A stretch of DNA of 64,000 nucleotides from Dromiciops gliroides (Eukaryota; Chordata; Mammalia; Microbiotheria; Microbiotheriidae), in the NCBI RefSeq assembly GCF_019393635.1, contig NC_057862.1, positions 677,566,314-677,630,313 of the forward strand. Direction: 5' to 3'. This document shows, piece after piece, positions 22,765 to 33,470 of the stretch (its first letter is position 1; every line of letters starts with the position of its first letter). Below the pieces are notes generated by a model. That model was not told the DNA's origin. It searched no databases and was given only the letters and a program-made list of their open reading frames with translations. The position numbers and the translations under genes are program-made.

Positions 22765-23865
22765 GAGTCCAGAGATCTGGTCCCACATCCTTAGTTGCTC
22801 AGGGGCACACAACTAACAGGCAGCAGAGCTAGGTCTCCACCACCAAATTGAGCCTCCTCTTCCAATGTTCAAATTTCAGGGGGCCAACGAATTTGGGTAG
22901 GAAAAAAATACAGCTTTATTTCCCCTAACCTCTAACTGAAATTTAGCATTTCTTTCAATTATTTAAAAACATTCTTTAGCAAAATGTCAATAGTAATAGC
23001 ACCTACTCCCCAGATTGTGGTGAAGATAAAATGAGAGAATATTTTGCAAGTGTTTTGCAAACCCTTAAAACTGCTATAAAATGCTATATCTTAATCATCA
23101 TTGTTGTCTTCCCCCCTCTTAGAAGGTTTCACCAGACTCTCCAAGAGATCCAAGACAAAGGCTGCTCTAGTCCAGCCCCCAGCCCCCCACCCCCACATTT
23201 TACAAATGAGAAGAGATGAGAAATTATTTTCCCCAGGTTACACATACATGGGCATTATTAAGTAACTGAACTAGAGTCTTTTGTCTATAGATACCCAAGG
23301 CCTTCCTATCACAGTATATCAGTGTGAGTCTCCTCTAGCTTGTTGTGACAGGGATAGATGGAGACTGGGGGAACCAGTCATTTTTCTTAGGCAAAGTGAG
23401 TCAGGACAACTACAAGGTCTAGCTGAGGCCACGGGGCTGACAGCCTGATTCATCCTTGCTGACTGATGGACAGACAGACAGCCCATTGGGGTGGGAGCCA
23501 GTGAAAGTGCTGGGAAAAGGCGGCACCCACCACGGAGGACACGTTCACTCAGTCATTCAACAAGCCTGTTGTTGGCACCTGACGTGGCCTGGACCCAAAC
23601 TTGGCACCAGCCTGACCTGCTGGTGATGAGCAAATGCCTCTATGATGTCATTTGAGGGTTCCAGGAAGACTCCCCTGCCCATGACCTACCTGAAATCTTA
23701 CCATTAAACTCTATGCTTCAGCTCATGTGAACTATGTCCAAGGTCATGTGCTAGGGGCAAGGTGGGGCAGTAGAGATAACAATAACAGCCCCAGGGGTGA
23801 CCTGGCAAATGTTTAACAACCAGCTCTCTGAAGGAAGATATATATATATATTCATAGAACACACT
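22765..23865. other. Gene-free stretch
   Basis: About 22975-23085 is a weak MIR-like piece. The remainder, including a GC-rich part near 23400-23600, shows no recognisable element. Confidence 0.4.
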
Positions 23866-23873
23866 TCAATGTA

Positions 23874-24040
23874 CTTTTTTTGGCGGGGGGTGGAGGGGTA
23901 GGGAGACAGGGCAATGAGGGTGAAGTGACTTGCCCAGGGTCACACAGCTAGTAAGTGTCAAGTGTCTGAGGTCAGATTTGAACTCAGGTTCTCCTGAATC
24001 CAGGGCTGCTGCTCTATCTACTGTGCCACCTAGCTGCCCC
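23874..24040 (-). mobile_element. tRNA-derived SINE, short form
   Basis: Flanked by TCAATGTA at 23866-23873 and 24041-24048. Confidence 0.9.
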
Positions 24041-24267
24041 TCAATGTATATTATTCACATTTTTCTCCACCACTTTCTTAAGTCAAGACAATCAACCAAC
24101 CAACCAAATCGATTTATAACATTTGCTGATTTCTGACATGTAAAAACTCACATGGTAAATGTAACAATCTGCTCTCCAGCAATAGCACATTCCTGCAACC
24201 CGGATTTCGTACCATCAGAGATAAGAAGAATCTCAGGGGGCACCTAGTCCAACCCCCCTAGAGATAG

Positions 24268-24463
24268 GGGCAGCTAGATGGCACAGTGGATAGAGCACCG
24301 GCCCTGGATTCAGGAGTACCTGAGTTCAAATCCGGCCTCAGACACTTAATACTTACTAGCTGTGTGACCCTGGGCAAGTCACTTAACCCCAATTGTCTCA
24401 CTAAAAAACAAAAAACAAAAAAAACAAAAAAATAAAATAAAATAAAAAATAAAAAACAATTGA
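24268..24463 (+). mobile_element. tRNA-derived SINE, short form
   Basis: Target duplication AGAGATAG at 24260-24267 and 24464-24471. The A-rich tail of about 60 bp includes AAATA units. Confidence 0.9.
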
Positions 24464-24474
24464 AGAGATAGTCA

Positions 24475-24700
24475 TTGACTTTCCTAGAGTCACAGAGCAC
24501 TTTCCACCACATTCATTTCCACCCATTTCTCCTAGTTCTGTTCTCTGGGGCCAAACAAAGCAGAGTCCAGTCTCTCTTCCCCAAGACAGTCCTTCAGATA
24601 CTTCAAGATAGCCAACTGCCCTCTCCTCCTGCCAATCTTCTCTTTTCTAAGCAAAGCATCACATTTCCTTCAAATTATTCCAATTTGGCATGACCTCAAA
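24475..24700 (-). mobile_element. L3/CR1-like 3' fragment, antisense
   Basis: TTCTCTGGGGCCAAACAAAG and AGTCCTTCAGATACTTCAAG parallel 19200-19265 and 19447-19520 in the longer copy. Confidence 0.6.
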
Positions 24701-24714
24701 GCCCTTCACCAAGC

Positions 24715-24790
24715 AGTGTGATGTAACAGGGAAAGGGCTGACTTTGGAGCCCAGGACCCAGGTTCAAATCCAAGCTTTGTTATTTATTCC
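24715..24790 (+). mobile_element. MIR-like head fragment
   Basis: Reads GACTTTGGAGCCCAGGACCC then GGTTCAAATCC (B-box-like). Confidence 0.5.
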
Positions 24791-24914
24791 AATCTAAATT
24801 GATCACAGAGTTTTTTGTCTTCACAAAGGTCTCTTTAGACAATTCCTCCTCTTTTTCCTCTTTATAATTGCTTCTCTGTCATCAGAATTTCACTCATGCA
24901 AGTCTTCGTTCCTA

Positions 24915-25683
24915 AATTAAAACTATCTATAGCCATATTAAAAATGCTCTCAATCACTACTAATTAGAGAAATGCAAATTAAAATTACCTCACACCTCTC
25001 CAATTGGCTAATACGACAAAAAAGGGAAATGATAAATGTTGGAGAAGATGTGGGAAAATCGGAATACTAATGCACTGCTGGTGGAGTTCTGAACTGATCC
25101 AATCATTCTGGAGAGCAATTTGGAATAATTTCCAATAGATTACAAAACTGTGCATACCCTTTGATCCAGCAATACCACCACTAGTTCTATATCCCAAAGA
25201 GATTACAAAAAAGGGAAAAGGACCCACATGTACAAAAATATTTATAGCTGATCTTTTTGTGGTAGCAAAGAATTGGAAATTGAGGACATGTCTATCAATT
25301 GGGGAATGGCTGAACAAGTTGTGATATATGAATGTAATGGAATACTATTGTGCTGTAAGAAATGATAAACAGATGGATTTCAGGAAAACCTGGAAAGACT
25401 TACATGAATCGATGCTGAATGAAATGAGCAGAACTAAGAGAATATTGTACACAGTATCAACAACATTTTGTGACTATCAGTTGTAATAGACTTAACTCTT
25501 CTCAGCAATACAATGATCCAAGACAATGCCGAAAGACTTATGGTGGAAAATGCTCTCCACATTCAGAAAAAGAACTATGGAATCAGAATGCAGACAGGAG
25601 CATACTATTTTCACTTTTGTTGTTGCTTTTTTTATTATTCTTGTTTATTCTTTCTTGCGATTTCCCCCCCCCTCCCCGCCCCA
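24915..25683 (+). mobile_element. L1 3' end, 5'-truncated (left part)
   Basis: Marsupial-type L1 ORF2/3' text: GAGAAATGCAAATTAAAATT, GGAGAAGATGTGGGAAAATC, CACTGCTGGTGGAGTTCTGA, GGAAAACCTGGAAAGACTTA. It breaks off in a C-rich run at 25683 where an inverted-repeat element begins and resumes at 27351. Confidence 0.9.
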
Positions 25684-26267
25684 TGAGAAAATAATGGGGT
25701 TTGGGGACTCCCTAGAGGCCACTGAGAGAGCCAGGCCTGACCTTTCTTAAGGTCAGCCCAGAGCCAGGAAGTTACCTCACTCAAAATCACACCTACCTGA
25801 AAGCCTTATTTCCTCCAAAGGATCTGTTCTCTCACTTCAGCACAACTGCGCATCCAGTGAACCAATAGATTTGAGTGATGCTAGTCAATTAGCTTTGAAC
25901 AATGTTTATGGGCAGGCTCTACTCCTGCCCTCAGGAAGCTTGCAGAGAGACTAGCTCTCTTTTGGTGTAGGAACTGGTTCTCAGGTAGGTGTGGTTTTCA
26001 GTGAGGTAACTTCCTGGCTCTGGGCTGACCTTAAGAAAGGTCAGGCCAGGGGGCAGCTATGTGGCGCAGTGGATAAAGCACTGGCTCTGGATTCAGGAGG
26101 ACCTGAATTCAAATCTGGCCTCAGACACTTGACACTTACTAGTTGTGTGACCCTGGGCAAGTCACTTAACTCTCATTGCCCCGCAAAACAAAACAAAACA
26201 AAAGGAAAGGTCAGGCCCCACTCTCTCAGCGGCCTCTGGGGAGTCCCAAGACCCCATTATTTTCTCA
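25684..26267. mobile_element. Inner element with about 120-bp terminal inverted repeats
   Basis: Left terminus TGAGAAAATAATGGGG pairs with right terminus CCCCATTATTTTCTCA. Inner TIR text such as AGGTAGGTGTG and CCAGGAAGTTACCTCAC appears in opposite orientation at the two ends. After removing the SINE (26048-26204) and one copy of its target duplication (26205-26217), about 414 bp remain, a size fitting a non-autonomous DNA transposon. Confidence 0.7.
26048..26204 (+). mobile_element. tRNA-derived SINE, short form (TIR copy B)
   Basis: Perfect 13-bp duplication GAAAGGTCAGGCC at 26035-26047 and 26205-26217. It belongs to the CCTCATTGCCCC subfamily and has a (CAAAA)n tail. Confidence 0.95.
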
Positions 26268-26353
26268 CATATGACAATTGGAGTTGCCATAAATGCATTA
26301 ATAAGTAAAATCACATCACCTTGAAAATAAATGTGAGCTGCCCATGAACCCCT

Positions 26354-26388
<35 letters not shown>
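26354..26388. repeat. (TA)n microsatellite
   Basis: About 17 TA units. Confidence 0.95.
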
Positions 26389-26390
<2 letters not shown>

Positions 26391-26439
26391 CTTAGTTATA
26401 ATAATACTTCTAGAGTTAATTTACACTTACAATAGCAAT

Positions 26440-26740
26440 CAATTTACCAAGAAAATACTTTATAGAATCTGATCAAATAATCAGTTGGAAAAACAAACAA
26501 TTTAGAATATGGGAGAAATACTTCCAGACTTAATATTGTATTATGAAATCAAGACCATCTTGCATTGGTTCAAAAATAATATAAAAATAGATAAATAGAA
26601 CAAAATACACATGGAAGGATAAAAGACAATGAAATTCAATAGCCTAGTGATTTTTTAAAAACAATGCAAAACATACTGTGAATACTGGAGAATTCTAAAT
26701 GAATATGAACTTAATATTAATGAGAGTACAAAAAAAGGGA
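26440..26740 (+). mobile_element. L1 ORF2 fragment
   Basis: Includes ATCAAGACCATCTTGCATTG and AAAGACAATGAAATTCAATA, matching the late ORF2 region that precedes the 3' ends listed here. Confidence 0.65.
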
Positions 26741-26879
26741 GGACAGCTAGGTGGCACAGTGCACAGAGAACTGGCTCTGGATTCAGGAGGACCTGAGTTC
26801 AAATCCAGCCTCAGACACTTAACACTTACTGGCTGTGTGACCCTGGGCAAGTCACTTAACCTCAATTGCCTCACCAAAA

Positions 26880-26880
<1 letters not shown>
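26741..26880 (+). mobile_element. tRNA-derived SINE, short form
   Basis: Begins GGACAGCTAGGTGGCACAGT and is followed by A7 and a (TA)n run (26884-26916). Confidence 0.9.

Positions 26881-26883
<3 letters not shown>

Positions 26884-26916
<33 letters not shown>
26884..26916. repeat. (TA)n microsatellite next to a SINE tail
   Basis: About 16 TA units directly after the SINE A-tail. Confidence 0.93.
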
Positions 26917-26919
<3 letters not shown>

Positions 26920-27137
26920 CAAGTCTCTTTGCAAACTTCCTGAGGGCAGAAGCAGAGCCTGATCGTCAACATTGTTCAAAGCTAATTGGCTAGCATCTCT
27001 CAAATCTATTGGTTCACCGGATGTGCAGTTGTGCTGAGGTCAGAGAACAGATCCTCTGGTGGGAACTCGGCTTTCAGGTAGGTGTGGTTCTGAGTGAGGT
27101 AGCTTCCTGGCTCTGAGTTGACTTAAGAAAGGTCAGG

Positions 27138-27287
27138 GGGCAGCTAGGTGGTGCAGTGGATAGAGCACCTGCCCTGGAGTCAGGAGTACCTGAGTTCAAA
27201 TCCGGCCTCAGACACTTAACACTTACTAGCTGTGTGACCCTGGGCAAGTCACTTAACCCCAACTGCCTCACTAAAAAAAAAAAAAAA
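27138..27287 (+). mobile_element. tRNA-derived SINE, short form (TIR copy C)
   Basis: 13-bp duplication AAGAAAGGTCAGG at 27125-27137 and 27288-27300. It belongs to the CCCAACTGCCTCACTAAAA subfamily, different from the SINE in copy B. Confidence 0.95.
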
Positions 27288-27350
27288 AAGAAAGGTCAGG
27301 CCCAGCTCTCTCAGTGGCTTCTGGGGAGTCCCCAAACCCCATTATTCTCA

Positions 27351-27515
27351 CATCCCTTTGGTTCTATTTAATGTGGAAATATGTCTAACATGATAGTAAT
27401 ATATAACCTATATCAAATTGCTTTCTGGCCTCAAGATGGGGGAGGGAAAGGAGGGTGACAGAAAAATTTGGAACTCAAAAATATCTTTACATGTAATTGA
27501 GAAAAATGAAAAAAG
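27351..27515 (+). mobile_element. L1 3' end (right part)
   Basis: Resumes at AATGTGGAAATATGTCTAAC and runs through AAATTTGGAACTCAAAAA and TTTACATGTAATTGAG to an A-rich tail, completing the L1 broken at 25683. Confidence 0.88.
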
Positions 27516-27629
27516 AAAAAAAAAGGAAAGCCTGCATCCCTCCCGGGCTGAGTTCCCCTGTAATAATAGTAACAATAATAACCAATGTAATTATAACTGG
27601 CATTTATATATCTCCTTGTTTGCCTTCTC

Positions 27630-28400
27630 TCCTGTAGAATCTCAGTTAACGGGATCCTACCTGTCCCTTCTCTGAACCCTTTGAAATCTAGGGTACATTA
27701 GATTCTAAGCTGCTTGTATCTTTTTCTATCACAAATTCTAAGACAGAGTGCTCACCTCCCCCAGCATTCCACCCTAGCAACCATTTCTTCCTTGTTGATG
27801 AGAATCAATTTCAGAACAGAGGTTTCTCTCACTGGGTCCTCTACCTTTGAAAAGATGAAATTGTCATTGAGGCAAGTCAAGAAAGGATTAGCATAATCTC
27901 TGTTCTTGGCAGATCTCTGTCACTACCATAGCATGTGATTGTGCCAGATTTGTGATCTGTTCTTCATCTATTTCCTTTTTCTGGCTCAGTGTTTTGTAGC
28001 ACACTCCAAAGATGCTGCTGCTTCTGTTTCTATGGATCTTTCTAAATACTCTCCATCATGCTTTTCCCCTCTGACTTCTGAATTTTCTCCCAGGAGCACA
28101 TTTTCTTAATATATTACTCTATTTATCCCTTCACAATCTTTGACCCATACTGTCCCTTTGGAATAAGATATTCTCTCCCAGGGCCATGTTCTACTCATGG
28201 GTCTCATCCTACTAAGTCTTGGGAATACATACAAGACTCCACACTTTTGGATCTCAATCATTTCCTCCTTACTCATATCTTGTGCATTAGGAAGAACTCT
28301 GATTTTCAGGGGTTTCTTTGGTGGTCCTTGCATTTTTGTCTCCTACGCATGTTGCTTCAACATATCTATCCTTATGAGTCCTACATATTAAACACCTGCC
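27630..28400 (-). mobile_element. L3/CR1-like LINE fragment, antisense
   Basis: The part at 27690-27890 aligns with 21405-21590: both have TATCACAAA-TCTAAGA, then a CCATTTCTTCC or TTTTCTTCC block, then a GATGAAAT block followed by AAGTCAAGAA. Beyond that point it extends upstream into the presumed endonuclease half. No open frame remains. Confidence 0.6.
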
Positions 28401-28619
28401 ACGGGTCCAAAGCTATGCTCAAAGGAGTCTGTTTTCCAACCCTTTGACTATGTCTTTATTGTCTCTCCCTTCTCTTACATCCTGTCAAAAGAAGGACACT
28501 TCTTTCTGAAAGGGTACAGCTGCAGCTGCTTCCTGTGCTCCTGCCTCCCCCATCCTCTAATCCAATCCAGTCCCCCCAAACTTCTTTCTCAACTCTTCTG
28601 CCTTACAGCTAATTAATAA

Positions 28620-28770
28620 TGATAATAGTAATAATAACTAACATTACCATGTGCTAGGCACTGCACTTTAAAATTGTCATTTCATTTGATCTTCAGAACA
28701 ACCCTAGGAGGTAGCTTCTATTAAGATATGTGCAAAATGAATATTTCTCTCATATTTAATAGCTAATAAT
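28620..28770 (+). mobile_element. MIR-like fragment
   Basis: ACATTACCATGTGCTAGGCA and TTTCATTTGATCTTCAGAAC. Confidence 0.55.
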
Positions 28771-28856
28771 TGTATTAGGACCAAGGTTCCCCCCTTTTCT
28801 GCTTTCTCATCCAGAAACCAACCAATGTGGGAAATCTCTTTTAAAGATTTCCCCAG

Positions 28857-28990
28857 TGGATAAAGCACTGGCCCTGGATTCAGGAGGACCTGAGTTCAAA
28901 TCCAGCCTCAGACGCTTGACACTTACTAGCTGTGTGACCTTGGGCAAGTCACTTAACCCTCATTGCCTAACCAAAAAAAAAAAAAAAAAA
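28857..28990 (+). mobile_element. tRNA-derived SINE, 5'-truncated
   Basis: Starts at TGGATAAAGCACTGGCCC. Duplication AGATTTCCCCAG at 28845-28856 and 28991-29002. Confidence 0.92.
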
Positions 28991-29002
28991 AGATTTCCCC
29001 AG

Positions 29003-29348
29003 GCCAACATCTGATCATGCAGTAAAAGAAATTCTAAGTTTGAGCTAATGGGTGTATTCCTGCTCATTGTGTTTAAAGATTTTGGGGAAATGTTGATTCT
29101 CCCTTTCTTTCAAGACAGGTGATATGGAAATTGATGTCCCTTTGACAAAGATTTGGGTGACACAGGTCACATCCCCCAAGACCCTCATTTTAATATGGCT
29201 CACCTTCCATTGTCTTACCCAATCAACATTGGTTGCCACCCCTCAGGAACACCCACTCTGAAGGGAATATGACCTATGAACCCTCCACCATGATTGTCTT
29301 TGGTCTAAGAGAGACAGCTGAGCATCCTTTTATTAATAAAGTGCTGGC
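29003..29348. other. No recognised feature
   Basis: Unassigned sequence between two SINEs. Confidence 0.4.
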
Positions 29349-29492
29349 ATGGATAGAGCACTGACCCTGGAGTCAGGAGTACCTGAGTTCAAATCCAACC
29401 TCAGACACTTAACACACACTGACTAGCTGTGTGACCCTGGGCAAGTCACTTAACCCCAATTGCCTCACTAAAATAATAATAATAATAATAAT
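29349..29492 (+). mobile_element. tRNA-derived SINE, 5'-truncated
   Basis: Starts at ATGGATAGAGCACTGACCC. The tail has become (AAT)n. GTGCTGG flanks both sides. Confidence 0.88.
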
Positions 29493-29504
29493 GTGCTGGT
29501 CTTG

Positions 29505-29590
29505 GAAGCTATCGGGAAAACCTGGAAAGACATACATGGGCTGATGCAAAGTGAAATGTACTGTATACAAAATATCAGCAATGTTGTACT
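29505..29590 (+). mobile_element. Short L1 3' fragment
   Basis: GGGAAAACCTGGAAAGACAT and ACTGTATACAAAATATCAGC match the same L1 section at 25385-25470. Confidence 0.7.
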
Positions 29591-29854
29591 ATACTCACTT
29601 AGCTTGTGACTAAGCAGGTCGTTTTGAACCTTAGTTCCCTAATCTGGACTATGAACTGCTTGTGCATTATTTTTTTAGTATCATAATTGTTTCCCAGCAA
29701 TCCTGGCCATGGGGGAGGTCCACCCATTGCCTCTCCCCATCGTAAGTTACTAAATAGAAAAATTAAATACCAATGAAAAAACATTACATTCTGGTCTTGT
29801 TAATAAAATGATTAAAATATCCAGAAACTATGTCTTTTAGAATTTTCTCATCAC
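29591..29854. other. Unassigned A/T-rich sequence
   Basis: No gene or known element recognised. Confidence 0.4.
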
Positions 29855-30010
29855 CACAGATCCCCATTAAACAGATGAGGAACCTGAGACAAACATAGGT
29901 TAAGTAACCAGTATCATATAGTTAGTAAGTGTCCAAGGTTATCATATTTGAATTCAGGTCTTTCTGACCCCAGGCTTGGCACTTTATTCACTGTGCCCCC
30001 TAGCTGCCAT
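29855..30010 (-). mobile_element. tRNA-derived SINE, diverged long form
   Basis: Runs from AACAGATGAGGAACCTGAGA to CCCCCTAGCTGCC. Older than most copies. Confidence 0.75.
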
Positions 30011-30279
30011 TCATCTTATAGACAACTCTGACCCCATGATCTTTTTCTCTAAGTGCCTTCTAAGTCTTTCTCTTTCCTGGGCATCTTCTCTTGTATTATT
30101 CTATGTCTAAATCTTGATTCTCCAGTGTGGAAAGACCCCAACTGAGTTCTCATGTGTGCTCTATCATTATCCTCTTGTGTGACTTTGAGCAAGTTAATGA
30201 GTCTTTTCTATCAGCCTCAGTTTCCTCATTTGTTAAATAATGACCTCTGACTCAAAGACTATGGTACAGTATGAATAGG

Positions 30280-30690
30280 ATTATTTACATGGTGCTTTAA
30301 GGTTTGCAAAGCATTTTACAAAAATCATCTTCTTTTATCTTCACAATCACCCTGGAGTTAGGTGATACTATTATCCTCATTTCACAGATGAAGAAACCGA
30401 GGCAGACAGCAATTAAGAGACTTGCCTGGAGGGGCAGCTAGGTGGCGCAGTGGATAGAGCACCAGTCCTGGAGTCAGGAGTACCTGAGTTCAAATCCGGC
30501 CTCAAACACTTAACACTTACTAGCTGTGTGACCCTGGGCAAGTCACTTAACCCCAATTGCCTCACTAAAAAAAACAAAAACAAAACAAAAGACTTGCCTC
30601 GAGCCATGCAGCTGATAAGTATCTGGGGACAGAATTGAACTCATGTCTCGGACTCCAGGTCCAGGGTTCTATCCATTTAGTTACCTAAAG
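30280..30690 (+). mobile_element. MIR split by a SINE
   Basis: TTTAAGGTTTGCAAAGCATT through AAACCGAGGCAGACAGC precedes the SINE, and CATGCAGCTGATAAGTATCT through TATCCATTTAGTTACC follows it. Confidence 0.75.
30431..30589 (+). mobile_element. tRNA-derived SINE, short form, nested in MIR
   Basis: Duplication AGACTTGCCTGGA at 30418-30430 and AGACTTGCCTCGA at 30590-30602. Confidence 0.92.
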
Positions 30691-30860
30691 AAGAATGGCT
30701 CTGGAGTCAGAGGAACTGGGTTCAAATCCTGCCCTTAAAACTTGCTGCCTATGTAACCTTGGGCAAGTAATTTAATCTCTGGGGGCCTCTGCAGTCTCCT
30801 GTGTCAAATATAGGGGTTGGAGAAGATGACTCCGGGGATCTAGAGCCAAGATCTTATAAC
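30690..30860 (+). mobile_element. MIR-like fragment
   Basis: CTGGAGTCAGAGGAACTGGG, GGTTCAAATCC-like B-box, then CCTTGGGCAAGTAATTTAAT. Confidence 0.65.
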
Positions 30861-32869
30861 CTCAAAAGTTCCTCCCAGTTCTTAGTCTTACCTATGTTCC
30901 TCCATCACCCAAACTCTTTGCCCACTTAACATGGTAATAATTATTAGATCTTCATTGGGATCTTTAGAAATTGAGGTTACCTAGATTTTAGATACAGGTA
31001 CCTCTCTCCCCCACCTCTCCTCCCCTGATGCAGCTTGGCTAATCATTTTCTTCTCTGGCCTCTGAGAAAGGTTGGACTGGATTATCTCTAAATCCCCTTC
31101 CAAATTGGTCAGTCGGCAAGCATTTATTAAGCACCCACTACATACCGGGCAATGTGTTAAGTGCTGGAGATTATAGTCCCTGCTTTCCAAGAGCCCATAT
31201 CTACCCCTATGTGTCCCCACGGCTCTGTAGTTCACTCCTGTTACCCCATGACTCCCTGGGGAGGAAGGCAGGTAGGGCTGCCTGCAAGAAGAGATTTAGC
31301 TTTGCTCTCTGCTCTTCTCCCATTCCTCTGGGTACAGCAGCTGCTAAGTGACCTAATGCCCCAGACTCCCTCTGCCCAGGGCACAGCCATTTACCTGGTC
31401 TCTGATTCCTACCTTTTTAAAATAGCATGTCCTTAGTTAACAGTGATGATAAGATGGAGAATCAGATTTAGAGTTGGAAGGCTCTTTAGAGGTTGCTCAG
31501 ACCAACCCCCACATTTTACAGTTGAGGAAACTGAGGCCCAGTGGGGAGGGGAGGGAGAGTAATTTACCCAGGGTTCCACAGCTAGTGAATAACAAAGCTG
31601 AGACTGGATCCTAGCTCCTCTACTTCCTAATCCTCAAAAGACGTAGGAACTGGATCATCTTTTCCCCCAGGCACCATCCCCAGCTCCAGTTGTCTGCTCC
31701 CTTTCCAAGGCATCTAAGCTAGGTCAACTTCTCAGATGGACAATTAACAAAACTTTGGCTGAGAAAGCCGGGAATCTGGTGTCTGAAAAACTAGTTCAAA
31801 TCTTGGCTCTAGGTCTTACTAGCTACGTGTCCTTGGGCAACTGCTTCTTTCCAAGGGCCTCAGGTGCCCTAGATTCACCTCGGTATGATCCTGTGTTCTT
31901 ATGACCTCATGACAATCACAGTGTACCCTCAGGAATGATGCTCAAGACGGCCTTCGTCCACTTGCCCATCTGAAGGCAGTAAATTGGCTTTCATGAAATT
32001 AATAGAATTAGGGAACTCAGGGGCCATCCAGACAAGAGGTTCTTATTACCTTTTTGTCATGGGCCCCTTGGGCTGTTGGGTGAAACCTCTGGACTCCTTC
32101 TCAGAAGCCTGTTTGCAAACAAGTAAAATAAAATCCATAGGGTTAGGAAGGAAGCCAATTCTACTGAAATACAGTTAGAATATTTTTTAAAAAGCAATAG
32201 TTCAGAGACCCCAGATTAAGAAAGCTTGATTTAATCCATACCTCACTTTTTACAGATGTAGAAAGTGAACATTTCAGTTGTAAGAAACTGTCTTGTGTGC
32301 TGGGGAACCCAAATTCACCTCCCTTTCACCAGTCCCATGCTGCCTCCCTGCAACGCGGAAGGCCGTTTCCAACGCTTTCTTGCTCAAAAAGGAAGTTTCC
32401 TGAGGCCGTACCAAAAAGTGGGTGGCAGGGCTGGAATGAGGCTCCCGGCACGCCACCCTCATTCTAAATATGATCCCTGAAGATACCCCCTCTCCATTAT
32501 CCAGCCCCTCTTAACCCCCATTAAGTATCCACATTGGCTCCAGGCCTTGGGATGTAACAAATACTTTTCTCTTTTGAAGAGTTTTCTATTACAGTAGTGA
32601 GCAGGGGCCCATCTTAATTATTATACAATGTGGTCTCCATTTGCAAAAACCCTATGCAGTCTAACACAGTCAAGATGTGCTGGTCACGCTGCAGGGGAGA
32701 AATGGGGAACCCAGCTTCTGGTCCCCATAGAATCAGGGACAGCTCAGAGCCTGGTCAGGAGGCCTCCTCAGGAGGCCAGGTCATGGGGTCAAGAGTCCAA
32801 GGCTAAGGCTACCCTCTGCAAAGAGGATGTTGTGCCCCCCTCACCTAAATATGTGCTCCCTCACTGTGT
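30861..32869. other. Gene-free stretch with scattered MIR/L3 ends
   Basis: MIR-like pieces occur at about 31100-31180, 31455-31625 and 31760-31905. About 31980-32870 is mostly unassigned and carries no supported exon. Confidence 0.5.
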
Positions 32870-33470
32870 CTTGCCCTCCCATTTGGCTCCTTTCTCTCTT
32901 CCTTTCTCCAGCCTCCTCAGCCCCCATCTCTCACCCCCCCCACACCTCTCCCCATCTCTCTATCACCCTTCTTTCTCCCAACCTCACTATCCTTGACCTC
33001 TCTCTCCCACCTCTATGTCCTCTCTTATTTTTCTCTCCATCTTTCTATTCTTTCTTTCTCCCTCAATTCTCTCTCCCTGGTTCTTCATTATTACCTTATA
33101 AAAGTCCCCCCTTTTTCTTCTACTTCTTGTGGTTGCCTTCTTATCTCTTTTTCCTCCTTCCCTCCTTCCTTCCTTCCTTTGTCTCTTTTTCTCCTCCTCT
33201 TCTTGGCTGACCTCTCTCCCCCATTACCCCTCTCCTTCCACCTCTATGACTTCCCTATTTTCTCCCCCTTTTACTCTGACCCCTTTCTCCGTCTGTCACC
33301 TTGGATCTGTCCCTTTACATCTCTACTGCCTCTTCATCGGCCCCTCTGTACCTTCCTCTGTACCCCCCTTCTCCTCTCTTCATTCCCATCTCCATTTCTC
33401 TGTCCCTTCCCTCTGTTCTGCACCCAGTATCTCCCTGTTCTTAGTCAACCAGCCCTGAGCTCCCTTTCCC
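32870..33470. repeat. Pyrimidine-rich low-complexity tract
   Basis: About 600 bp dominated by TCC/CTT/CCT with a run of CCTT units near 33160-33178. Long Ser/Leu/Pro/Phe frames here are composition artefacts. Confidence 0.85.

Larger units (their letters stand above)
25684..27350. mobile_element. Composite inverted-repeat element inserted in an L1
   Basis: The left arm (25684-25955) is the inverse complement of the right arm (26921-27350, once its SINE is removed), about 272 bp each. The ends read TGAGAAAATAATGG at the left and CCATTATTCTCA at the right. A third, shorter copy of the terminal part lies inside (25980-26267). Between them is a 26440-26740 L1 ORF2 piece. No transposase frame was found. 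The family was not recognised, and no target duplication could be assigned at the outer ends. Confidence 0.75.

Noticed and set aside
25684..26267. Solitary retroviral LTR, because the ends read TG...CA
   Set aside because: The ends are inverted repeats of about 120 bp, far longer than LTR termini. No poly(A) or primer-site context is seen, and the copies occur in inverse orientation.
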